A DNA stretch of 64,000 nt, from contig DASXPN010000106.1 in the NCBI GenBank assembly GCA_036493595.1, positions 40,085 to 104,084 on the forward strand, written 5' to 3'. The DNA comes from DATAES01 sp036493595 (GTDB lineage: Bacteria; Actinomycetota; Acidimicrobiia; Acidimicrobiales; JACDCH01). The position numbers were made by a program, and so were the translations under genes. Positions within the stretch are counted from its first letter, which is position 1, and the number at the start of each line of letters is the position of its first letter. Shown here piece after piece: positions 8,402-15,415 of this stretch. The notes beneath the pieces were generated by a model. That model was not told where the DNA came from. It made no database searches and saw only the letters and a list, made by a program, of their open reading frames with translations.

Positions 8402-9988
8402 GTGGGCGCGCGCCGGCGCGTCGCGGTGGCGTTCGGCGCCGTCGCGCTCGTACTCACCATCGTCGTCGGTCCGGCGGCTCATGCCTCCGGACCGGCCGCC
8501 TGTGGTTGGCCGATGTACGGCCACGATCCCGGGCATTCCTTCGCGCAGGCGCCGAACTGCTCGACGGTCACAGTGCAGACCGCGCCGACCCTCACGCCGA
8601 AGTGGGTCTACCCGACGTCGCAACCCGTGAGTGCATCACCGGCGATCGTCGACAGCACTGTGTATGTCGGTGACTGGTCCGGCACGTTCTATGCGCTCCC
8701 CACCGATCCGCCGCCCGGGCCGGTGACGCCGCGCTGGACCTACAAGGTCGACGACACCAATGGGTTCGCGTTCGGGCGTATCGAGTCGTCGGCCGCGTAC
8801 GTCTCGATCGGTGGCCGTCACGTGGTGCTGTTCGGGGGCGGCGCCACGCTGTACGCGCTCGACGCGGACACCGGCACGAAGCTCGCCGGCGTGTGCCTCG
8901 ACCCGCGTGCGGATCCCGCAGTGCGATGCAAGACGCCGGACGTCGAAGCCGAGATCGAATCGTCGCCCGCCGTGGTGCAGCGGGGCGGGTCCACGCTCGT
9001 GCTCGCCGGGATCGACGTGCACAACGACGAGAACGTGGGCCGCACCGGTGTCGTCGCGCTCGCGTTGCGATCGACGAAGTCGGGTGTGTCGCTCACGCCC
9101 GTGTGGAAGTTCGACCCGGAAGCAGGGGTGCCGTACACGGGGGACGACGAGTTGACGCGCGGCTCGGGCACCGGCACCGGTTGTGCGGGCGTGTGGTCGT
9201 CGCCCGCCGTCGATGTGGCGAGGGACCTCGTGTTCTTCGGGACGGCGTCGTGCTCGGTCGACGGCGTCGCCGTCGGTGAGCACATGTGGGCGATCAGGCT
9301 CGACACCGGCGCGCTGGCGTGGTCGTACGGTCCGCCACGAGAGTCGACGCGCGACGACGACGACTTCGGTGCGTCGCCGAACCTGTTGCCCGGGGGGATG
9401 GTCGGCGAAGCGAGCAAGGACGGCTGGTACTACGCCCTCGACGAGCAGGCGGGACCGAACCACGCGCCGCGGCTTCGTTGGAAGACACACGTCGGCGAGT
9501 CGGGCCATCTCCAGCAAGACTTCGCCGTTGGTGGCGCCATCGGTACGCCGGCGACGGGCACCGTCAACGGCGGCCCCGCGATCTTCGTCACCACCGCGAT
9601 CTCGACGCCGTTCGACGCGCCGCTCGACAGTGGACCCACGATCGACCAGTCGCTGACCGGCGATCCGGCGCGGCTGCTCTCGCTCGCCGCGATCAGCGCC
9701 ACTGACGGCACGGTGCTCTGGCGGGCGCCGTTGTCGCGCCAGTCGTACGGTGCGCCGACGTTCGTGAACGGGGTCGTGCTCGTACCGTCGACCTTCGACT
9801 CCACGCTCGCCGCGTTCGCGGCGGACACGGGCTTGCCGCTCGCGATGCTGCCGGTCGTCGGGCCGCCGGCGAGCGCGCCGACGCCGGTCGGTAACTCGAT
9901 CTACATGGGAGCGGGCACCGGGACCGGCACGGATTCACCGCTGTCGGACGCCAGCGGCGTATGGGCGTTCGAGGTCGCATCGCCCTGA
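8402..9988 (+). CDS. exported PQQ-like beta-propeller protein
   Basis: 528 residues from GTG, with a signal peptide (VALVLTIVVGPAAHAS) ending near residue 28. Repeated blade motifs such as VYVGDWSGTFYAL, LYALDADTGTKLA, MWAIRLDTGALAWSYG, WYYALDEQAG and ISATDGTVLWRAP are those of the PQQ-binding-like propeller family. Members include quinoprotein alcohol and polyvinyl-alcohol dehydrogenases as well as non-enzymatic scaffolds. No haem-binding CxxCH is present, so if it is a dehydrogenase it must pass electrons elsewhere. It is cotranscribed with the secreted protein before it. Confidence 0.82.
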   Translation: MGARRRVAVAFGAVALVLTIVVGPAAHASGPAACGWPMYGHDPGHSFAQAPNCSTVTVQTAPTLTPKWVYPTSQPVSASPAIVDSTVYVGDWSGTFYALPTDPPPGPVTPRWTYKVDDTNGFAFGRIESSAAYVSIGGRHVVLFGGGATLYALDADTGTKLAGVCLDPRADPAVRCKTPDVEAEIESSPAVVQRGGSTLVLAGIDVHNDENVGRTGVVALALRSTKSGVSLTPVWKFDPEAGVPYTGDDELTRGSGTGTGCAGVWSSPAVDVARDLVFFGTASCSVDGVAVGEHMWAIRLDTGALAWSYGPPRESTRDDDDFGASPNLLPGGMVGEASKDGWYYALDEQAGPNHAPRLRWKTHVGESGHLQQDFAVGGAIGTPATGTVNGGPAIFVTTAISTPFDAPLDSGPTIDQSLTGDPARLLSLAAISATDGTVLWRAPLSRQSYGAPTFVNGVVLVPSTFDSTLAAFAADTGLPLAMLPVVGPPASAPTPVGNSIYMGAGTGTGTDSPLSDASGVWAFEVASP

Positions 9989-9994
9989 AGAACT

Positions 9995-10010
9995 ATGACA
10001 CGATCGTCAG
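9995..10010. promoter_or_regulatory. TGAC-N6-GTCA operator, site 3 (degenerate)
   Basis: ATGACACGATCGTCAG, 30 bp before the GTG of the HadB-like gene. The outer base is A instead of C. Confidence 0.6.
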
Positions 10011-10040
10011 GTACGCCTGGTTGACGAAGGGGAGCCGTCA

Positions 10041-10469
10041 GTGGCCGAAGAGAAGCTGTTCTTCGAGGACGTGAACGAGGGGGACGAGGCGCCGGTCGTG
10101 AGCCACGAGCTCACCCGCACCGATCTCGTGATGTACGCGGGCGCGTCGGGTGACTTCAACCCCATGCATCACGACGAGGTGAAGGCGAAGGAAGCCGGCC
10201 TGCCGAGCGTCTTCGGCCACGGCATGTTCTCGATGGGTCTGCTCGGTCGCGCCGTCAACGACTGGGTCGGTGTCGGCAACCTTCGCAACTTCCGCGTGCG
10301 CTTCACGAAGCAGACGTGGCCCGGCGAGCAGCTCACATCCAAGATCGTCGTGACGGCCAAGCGCAAGGACGACGGCGACAACCTCGTCGACCTCGACGTC
10401 TCGCTCACCAACGAGAACGGCGAGGTGAAGGTGGCCGGCTCGGCCATCGCCGCGCTGCCGTCACACTGA
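10041..10469 (+). CDS. MaoC-like (HadB-type) dehydratase
   Basis: 142 residues with a single hot-dog fold. The hydratase-2 signature YAGASGDFNPMHHDE supplies the expected catalytic Asp and His, and VFGHGMFSMGLLGR follows as in the family. Overall order and length resemble HadB, the catalytic half of the mycobacterial HadAB (3R)-hydroxyacyl dehydratase. A HadA-like partner lacking this motif is at 59343-59846, far away but behind the same type of operator. The GTG start is preceded by GGGGAG. It probably hydrates or dehydrates an enoyl/3-hydroxyacyl thioester. Confidence 0.87.
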   Translation: MAEEKLFFEDVNEGDEAPVVSHELTRTDLVMYAGASGDFNPMHHDEVKAKEAGLPSVFGHGMFSMGLLGRAVNDWVGVGNLRNFRVRFTKQTWPGEQLTSKIVVTAKRKDDGDNLVDLDVSLTNENGEVKVAGSAIAALPSH

Positions 10470-10508
10470 CACGCAGACACGCGACCGACACGCTGACACG
10501 CGCGTCAT
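10468..10508. promoter_or_regulatory. cluster of operator half-sites ending in site 4
   Basis: Four copies of GACACGC begin at 10468, 10476, 10487 and 10495 (steps of 8, 11 and 8). The last forms a full site, CTGACACGCGCGTCAT (10493-10508), 7 bp before a GTG at 10516. Elsewhere in the window the site occurs singly. Confidence 0.55.
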
Positions 10509-10515
10509 CGTTGGC

Positions 10516-10734
10516 GTGAGAGCGCGGCGGCGAGCGGGGGACTACGACGCGCTCACCGGGCGCCAGCTCTCGGTGCACGACGACATCGACGAGGCGCTCG
10601 GGCATGTCGACGAGGTGCGCGACGAGGAGCTGTACGTCCTCGGCGTGCGCACGCTCCCGCCCCGCGTCAGCCGCCCATCAGCTTGGCGAGGCGCTCCGTC
10701 GCGTCGATGCACTCCTCGACCATCGTGTAGATGA
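10516..10734 (+). CDS. possible small protein behind operator site 4
   Basis: 72 residues from GTG, beginning with an Arg-rich segment and then an acidic helix-like stretch (DDIDEALGHVDEVRDEELYV). Support is mainly positional: a full operator lies 7 bp upstream, as for other genes in the window. Its last 68 bp overlap the 3' end of the convergent oxidoreductase gene. It may also be non-coding, with the operator serving another purpose. No function. Confidence 0.35.
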   Translation: MRARRRAGDYDALTGRQLSVHDDIDEALGHVDEVRDEELYVLGVRTLPPRVSRPSAWRGAPSRRCTPRPSCR

Positions 10735-11785
10735 CGTCCTTCACCGGGCGCACTTTGTGGGCTTGACCGATGACCTGCCCCGCCGGGTTGAAGTTCACCG
10801 TCTTCGCCTGCTCGGGATAGCGATGGCCGCGAGACACCGCGGTCGACGTGACCATGAACTGCAACGGCATACCGAGAGGATCGGGCGTGTCGGCACGCTC
10901 CCACGCGTCGGTCCAGTCGTTGCGCAACATGCGGCACGGTTTACCGGTGTACGAACGCGAGCGGACGGTGTCCCGCGACGACGCCGCGAGGTAGCTCTCC
11001 ATCTGCGCCGGAGGGATGTCGGCCTCCTCGACGGTGAGCCACAGGGTGCCCGTCCACACGCCTTGCGCGCCGAGTGCGAGCGCAGCCGCCATCTGGCGAC
11101 CGTTGCCGATGCCACCGGCGGCGAGCACGGGCGTCGGCGCGACGGCGTCGATGACCTCGGGCCACAGCACGCTCGAACCGACATCGCCGGTATGGCCGCC
11201 ACCCTCGGTGCCCTGCGCGATGACGATGTCGACGCCCGCCTCCTTGTGCGCGAGTGCTTGTTTGGACGCGCCGCACAACGCCGCCACGAGACGGCCGGAC
11301 TCGTGGATCTCGTCGATGATGTCGCTCGGCGGCGTGCCGAGTGCGTTGGCGATGAGTTTGACCTTGTCGTGTTGCAGCGCGAGCTCGACTTGCGGGGTCG
11401 CGGTGGCAGCCGTCCAGCCGAGCAACTCGCGCGGCGCCTCCTCGTCGGGAAGCTGCGGCACGCCGTGATCACCGAGGATCTGCTCGACGAACTCGCGATG
11501 TTGCCGTGGGATCATCGCCTTCAGGTCGGCTTCGAGCTTCACCGGGTCGATCTCGCCCATGCCCTCGTACTTGCCGGGGATCACGATGTCGACGCCGTAC
11601 GGACGATCACCCACGTGCTCGTCGATCCAGTCGAGCTCCACCGCGAGCTGTTCAGGACTGAACCCGACCGCGCCCAGCACACCGAACCCGCCCGCCTTCG
11701 ACACTGCCGCCACCACGTCGCGGCAATGGGTGAACGCGAAGATGGGGAACTCGATCCCGAGTTGCTTGGCCACGTCCGTCTGCAT
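10667..11785 (-). CDS. nitronate monooxygenase/2-nitropropane dioxygenase-like flavoprotein
   Basis: 372 residues with an FMN-binding TIM barrel. LGIEFPIFAFTHCRDVVAAVSKAGGFGVLG at the N-terminus (read here in shorter pieces: FPIFAF, SKAGGFGVLG), VIAQGTEGGGHTG and VLAAGGIGNGRQMAAALALGAQGVWTGT match the family. Members oxidise nitronates, but many actinobacterial versions sit in lipid-degradation clusters with unknown substrates. The ATG at 11785 is preceded by GAGAGGA, a good ribosome site. It lies downstream of the TetR-P450 operon on the same strand, separated by a dispersed palindromic repeat. Confidence 0.88.
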   Translation of the reverse strand: MQTDVAKQLGIEFPIFAFTHCRDVVAAVSKAGGFGVLGAVGFSPEQLAVELDWIDEHVGDRPYGVDIVIPGKYEGMGEIDPVKLEADLKAMIPRQHREFVEQILGDHGVPQLPDEEAPRELLGWTAATATPQVELALQHDKVKLIANALGTPPSDIIDEIHESGRLVAALCGASKQALAHKEAGVDIVIAQGTEGGGHTGDVGSSVLWPEVIDAVAPTPVLAAGGIGNGRQMAAALALGAQGVWTGTLWLTVEEADIPPAQMESYLAASSRDTVRSRSYTGKPCRMLRNDWTDAWERADTPDPLGMPLQFMVTSTAVSRGHRYPEQAKTVNFNPAGQVIGQAHKVRPVKDVIYTMVEECIDATERLAKLMGG

Positions 11786-11802
11786 GTCAGTCCTCTCGTC
11801 GC

Positions 11803-11850
11803 AATGTTGGTGCCATTGCGGGGCCATGGCCCCGCAATGGACCCGGAGTT
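11803..11850. repeat. dispersed 48-bp palindromic repeat, copy 1
   Basis: A 28-bp perfect palindrome (arm CCATTGCGGGGCCA, 11813-11826, mirrored to 11840) with flanks AATGTTGGTG and ACCCGGAGTT. It sits between the P450 stop and the flavoprotein start. Copies 2 and 3 are at 34125-34172 and 49634-49681. Confidence 0.9.
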
Positions 11851-11875
11851 GGGAAGTGTGGGAAGTCGGGAGCCC

Positions 11876-13105
11876 TCAGCCGTCGAGGGCGACGGGCATG
11901 TACTTGATGCCGTTGATGAAGTCCGACCGCATCCGACATACCTCGCCCGCGAGCGAAGGGTTCGGGTAGCGGCGCAGCATCTCTCGCAGCATCCACTTGA
12001 TCTCGAGCCTCGCCAAGTTGGCACCGAGGCAGAAGTGGACCCCGCCGCCGCCGAAGGTCACGTGATCGTTGGGCGAACGGCGGATGTCGAAGGCCATGGA
12101 GTCGTCGAAGACGTCCTCGTCGCGATTGGCGGAGGCGTAGAACGTCACGACCTTGTCGCCCTCCTTGATCGGGACGCCACGGATCTCGGTGTCATGCGTT
12201 GTCGTACGGCGGAAGTTGTGGATCGACGCGCCCCAGCGGAGCATCTCTTCGACTGCGGTGTCCCACAGCGCGTCGTCGTCGATGTTGGCGACGAGCCCGG
12301 CGCGCGCCTGCGGGTGATCGATCAGCGCCAGCATCGCGTGCGCGATCAGGTTGCGGGTCGTCTCGTTGCCCGCCACCACGAGCAGCACGAAGAACAGGTT
12401 GAGCTCGGTGTCGGAGAGCCGGTCACCATCGATCTCGGCATGAACGAGGAGGGACATGATGTCCTCGCACGGGTTCGCCCGCCGGTCCGCGGCGAGCTCG
12501 TCGCACAAGGCGTAGAGCTCGGCGGATGCGAGCATCCCGTCCTCTGGCGAGGACTGGAAGTCCGGGTCCTGTGAGCCGACGAGCCGGTTGGCCAGCGCGG
12601 TGGCGCGGTGGCGGTCGCCCTCGGGGATGCCGATCATCTCGCAGATGGCCTGCATCGGCAGCTCCGCCGCGATGTCCAACGTGAATTCGATCTCGTCGCG
12701 GCCCTCGATTCCTTCGACGATGCGGCGGGCCCGCGTCGCGATCGAGTCCTGGAGCATCGCGATCATGCGAGGTGTGAATCCGGCGGACACGAGGCGGCGG
12801 TAACGATTGTGCTTCGGCGGGTCCATCTGCAAGAGCGTCATGCGATGGAACTCCATCGCCATCGGATCCTGATCGAGGATGAACGCGGAGCCGACTTCGG
12901 TCGAGAACGTGGCGACGTCCTTGCTGATCGCCTTCACGTCGTTGTGTTTGGTGATGGCCCAGAAGCCCTGCGCGTGCGGATGGTCGTGCCAGAACACGGG
13001 CGCCTCGCGACGCAGCACCGCGAACTGATCGTGGGGGACGCCGCGCGCCCATGTGTCCTCGAGCAGATCGATCTCGTCCAGCCTGACGTCGTTCCGCACC
13101 GTCAT
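11876..13105 (-). CDS. cytochrome P450, CYP125/CYP142-like
   Basis: 409 residues. The I-helix VVAGNETTRNLIAHAML, the ExxR helix EEMLRWG and the haem loop FGGGGVHFCLGANLAR are intact. LLQMDPPKHNRYRRLVSAGFTPR resembles the CYP125/CYP142/CYP124 group, which hydroxylates the side-chain terminus of cholesterol and methyl-branched lipids. The ATG at 13105 overlaps the stop of the TetR gene by 4 bp, so the pair is translationally coupled and the TetR probably controls it. No ferredoxin gene is nearby. Substrate assignment is inference from the family. Confidence 0.92.
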   Translation of the reverse strand: MTVRNDVRLDEIDLLEDTWARGVPHDQFAVLRREAPVFWHDHPHAQGFWAITKHNDVKAISKDVATFSTEVGSAFILDQDPMAMEFHRMTLLQMDPPKHNRYRRLVSAGFTPRMIAMLQDSIATRARRIVEGIEGRDEIEFTLDIAAELPMQAICEMIGIPEGDRHRATALANRLVGSQDPDFQSSPEDGMLASAELYALCDELAADRRANPCEDIMSLLVHAEIDGDRLSDTELNLFFVLLVVAGNETTRNLIAHAMLALIDHPQARAGLVANIDDDALWDTAVEEMLRWGASIHNFRRTTTHDTEIRGVPIKEGDKVVTFYASANRDEDVFDDSMAFDIRRSPNDHVTFGGGGVHFCLGANLARLEIKWMLREMLRRYPNPSLAGEVCRMRSDFINGIKYMPVALDG

Positions 13106-13707
13106 GACGCGTCTCCTTGGATGATGGCCCGCAAACCGGCGACGACGTCGTCGGTAGAGAATGCCTCTGGGTCGATGCGTTGCTGCATGGCCGCGCCCAG
13201 CAACAACGCGATGACGAGGCCGGCGGTGCGCTTCGGATGGCGCAGGCGCCCGAGGTCCTCGTCGGAGGTCCACAAGCCCAACGGCGATGCGAGGGCGCGC
13301 CGCCGGTCTTCGTACCGCTTCGCGAGGTCGTCGGTGAACTCCGCGGTACGGGCCGCGTACAGCCACAGCTCGAACTCGAGCAGCACCCATGCGTCGCTGT
13401 TCTCGGGATCAGGTGCCATCGAGTCCGACCACAGCGCCCGCAAGCGGCCGTCGAGATCGGGGGAGCCTTCGACGTCGGCCAGGATGCGGGCCGCCGATTC
13501 GTCGAGCCATTGCTCCACCAGCGCCAGCAGGAGCCCGTCCTTGCTGCCGAAGTGGTTGTACAGGGCGCCGGTCGTGCGGTCGGCGGCATCGGCGACCGCC
13601 TCGGCCGACACCGCATGGAAGCCCTTACGGGCGAAGAGATCGGCGGCGGCAGACAGCAACCGTGACCGGGTCTCGGCCTTGCGCTCTTCCTGTGTCCGGG
13701 CCGGCAT
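13102..13707 (-). CDS. TetR-family regulator of the P450 operon
   Basis: About 201 residues. The N-terminal helix-turn-helix (LLSAAADLFARKGFHAVSAE, then TGALYNHFGSKDGLLLALV) is standard TetR; the C-terminal ligand domain is unlike those of the other two TetRs in the window. The start is either 13707 or 13716. The gene overlaps the P450 start by 4 bp. A 22-bp AT-rich inverted repeat just upstream is its likely operator, distinct from the TGAC-N6-GTCA family. Confidence 0.9.
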   Translation of the reverse strand: MPARTQEERKAETRSRLLSAAADLFARKGFHAVSAEAVADAADRTTGALYNHFGSKDGLLLALVEQWLDESAARILADVEGSPDLDGRLRALWSDSMAPDPENSDAWVLLEFELWLYAARTAEFTDDLAKRYEDRRRALASPLGLWTSDEDLGRLRHPKRTAGLVIALLLGAAMQQRIDPEAFSTDDVVAGLRAIIQGDAS

Positions 13708-13719
13708 AGGGTTCATTAC

Positions 13720-13741
13720 ATATATCGAACATCCGATATAT
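13720..13741. promoter_or_regulatory. AT-rich inverted repeat, probable TetR operator
   Basis: ATATATCG (13720-13727) and CGATATAT (13734-13741) form perfect 8-bp arms around AACATC. It lies 4 bp before the upstream candidate start of the TetR gene and is strikingly AT-rich for this DNA. It likely holds the TetR-P450 promoter and an autoregulatory site. Confidence 0.6.
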
Positions 13742-13766
13742 CTGCAAGTAGGGCGCCCTCGGCAAC

Positions 13767-13782
13767 CTGACGCTGCTGTCAT
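13767..13782. promoter_or_regulatory. TGAC-N6-GTCA operator, site 5
   Basis: CTGACGCTGCTGTCAT, 11 bp before the GTG of the SDR at 13794. Confidence 0.6.
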
Positions 13783-13793
13783 ACTTCGGTCCC

Positions 13794-14567
13794 GTGGGGG
13801 ACCGAGGTGGTGCCGGTGTCGACGGGCGGGTCGTCATCCTCACCGGATCGGGTCAGGGCATCGGTCGCGGCATGGCGCTGCACCTCGGCAGGCACGGCGC
13901 TCGGGTCGTGGTGGCGGACTGGAAGGCGCATCGTGTCGAGCGGGTCGTCGCGGAGCTCAATGGCCTCGGTGTCGATGCGCTCGGTGTCGAGTGCAACATC
14001 CTCGATCGAAGCTCGATCGACGCGACCGTGGCGGCGACCGTCGAGACGTACGGACGCGTCGACGCGCTGATCAACAACGCGCACACCTTCACCGCGAAGG
14101 CTTCGATCGAGGACGTGAGCGAGGACGACCTCGACCTCAATCAGGGCACGGTCAAGGGCACTCTCGCCGGGATGCAGGCGGTGTATCCGCATATGAAGGA
14201 GCGCGGCTGGGGTCGCATCGTCAACTTCGTGTCCGCGGCGGGCATCACCGGCATGGCCGGCTACGGCGCGTACAACGCGTCGAAGGAGGCGATCCGCGCG
14301 CTGACGCGCACTGCGGCGCGCGAGTGGGGTCGCGACGGGATCGTCGTCAACGCGATCGCACCCGGTGCCGCGTCGAAGCGAGGACAAGAGGCGGCCGCTC
14401 GCGACGAGGACGGGTACCGAGTCTTTCTCCGCGACCATCCGATGGGACGCCAAGGTGATCCCGAAACCGACATCGGTCCGGTTGCCCTGTTCCTGTGCAG
14501 CGACGCGTGCCGCTTCCTGACCGGACAGACCCTCATGGTCGACGGCGGCGCATTTCTGTGGGCCTGA
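13794..14567 (+). CDS. short-chain dehydrogenase/reductase
   Basis: 257 residues of classical SDR. TGSGQGIGRG is the cofactor loop, NNAH replaces the usual NNAG, the catalytic pair is in YGAYNASKEAI, and GQTLMVDGGAFLW ends the protein. It would oxidise or reduce a hydroxyl/keto group with NAD(P). The start is the GTG at 13794, 11 bp from an operator, so the transcript may be nearly leaderless. A crotonase and a thiolase-fold gene follow, suggesting a beta-oxidation-like set. Confidence 0.88.
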   Translation: MGDRGGAGVDGRVVILTGSGQGIGRGMALHLGRHGARVVVADWKAHRVERVVAELNGLGVDALGVECNILDRSSIDATVAATVETYGRVDALINNAHTFTAKASIEDVSEDDLDLNQGTVKGTLAGMQAVYPHMKERGWGRIVNFVSAAGITGMAGYGAYNASKEAIRALTRTAAREWGRDGIVVNAIAPGAASKRGQEAAARDEDGYRVFLRDHPMGRQGDPETDIGPVALFLCSDACRFLTGQTLMVDGGAFLWA

Positions 14568-14605
14568 GCGCTCACCCCCAATCGAAACCGACTCCGGAGT
14601 GACAC

Positions 14606-15415
14606 GTGCCGATTCACTACGACAAGCGAGACGATCACATCGTCGTCATCACGATCGATCGTCCCGAGGCGAAGAATTCGCTCGACCTACATCACTTCCG
14701 TGACCTCGCGGCAGCGTGGCGCGACTTCGGCGACGACGACGACCTGTGGCTGGCGATCATCACCGGCGTCGACCGGTGCTTCATGGCCGGCGCCGATCTC
14801 AAGACGTACATCCCGCAGATCACCGAGTTGTCCGAGAAGATCAGCAGCGGTGAGGTCACCGAGATCGACGGTTGCAAGTTGCGTGACGGCACCGACGCGG
14901 TGTTGCGCAACGCCAAGCTGTACAAGCCGATCATCGCTGCGGTCGACGGTCCGTGTGTCGCCGGTGGCATGGAGATGCTCGGTGGCATCGACATCCGCAT
15001 CGCGACGCGCAACGCGCGGTTCGGCGTTATGGAACCGAAGCAAGGCCTGTTCGCCGGCGGCGGCACCACGGTGCGGCTACCGCGACAGATCCCGTTCCCC
15101 GCGGCGATGGAGTTCCTGTTGACGGCCGAGCCGATACCGGCCGAGCGCGCCCTTGCCCTCGGGCTGCTCAACGAGATCGTCGAACCCGATGAGCTGATGG
15201 ACCGCGCGTTCTGGTGGGCGGGGCGGATTCTCGCCAACGGTCCGCTCGCGGTCCGCGCCACGAAGGAGAGCGTCGTGCGTGGTCTCGCCGTCACGATGAA
15301 GGAGGCCTACAAGATCGAACAGGAGCTGTCGCAGGTGGTGTTCGCCAGCGAGGACGCGAAGGAAGGTCCGAAGGCGTTCGCCGAGAAGCGCAAGGCCGAG
15401 TGGAAGAACCGCTGA
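14606..15415 (+). CDS. enoyl-CoA hydratase/isomerase family (crotonase)
   Basis: 269 residues from GTG. VITIDRPEAKNSL, the oxyanion segment CFMAGADLKTY, and AAVDGPCVAGGMEMLGGID are crotonase signatures; the C-terminus EGPKAFAEKRKAEWKNR is also typical. A half operator (TGACACGTGC) overlaps the start codon but has no partner arm. The stop overlaps the next ATG by one base (TGATG), so it is coupled with the thiolase-fold gene. Confidence 0.9.
   Translation: MPIHYDKRDDHIVVITIDRPEAKNSLDLHHFRDLAAAWRDFGDDDDLWLAIITGVDRCFMAGADLKTYIPQITELSEKISSGEVTEIDGCKLRDGTDAVLRNAKLYKPIIAAVDGPCVAGGMEMLGGIDIRIATRNARFGVMEPKQGLFAGGGTTVRLPRQIPFPAAMEFLLTAEPIPAERALALGLLNEIVEPDELMDRAFWWAGRILANGPLAVRATKESVVRGLAVTMKEAYKIEQELSQVVFASEDAKEGPKAFAEKRKAEWKNR

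Noticed and set aside
10604..12574. 656-codon open frame on the plus strand
   Set aside because: It is antisense to the flavoprotein and P450 genes, Arg/His-rich and without motifs; a codon-bias shadow of GC-rich genes.
14600..14609. TGACACGTGC at the start of the crotonase gene, as another operator
   Set aside because: Only one arm matches; the second arm reads CGATTC and the motif overlaps the start codon.
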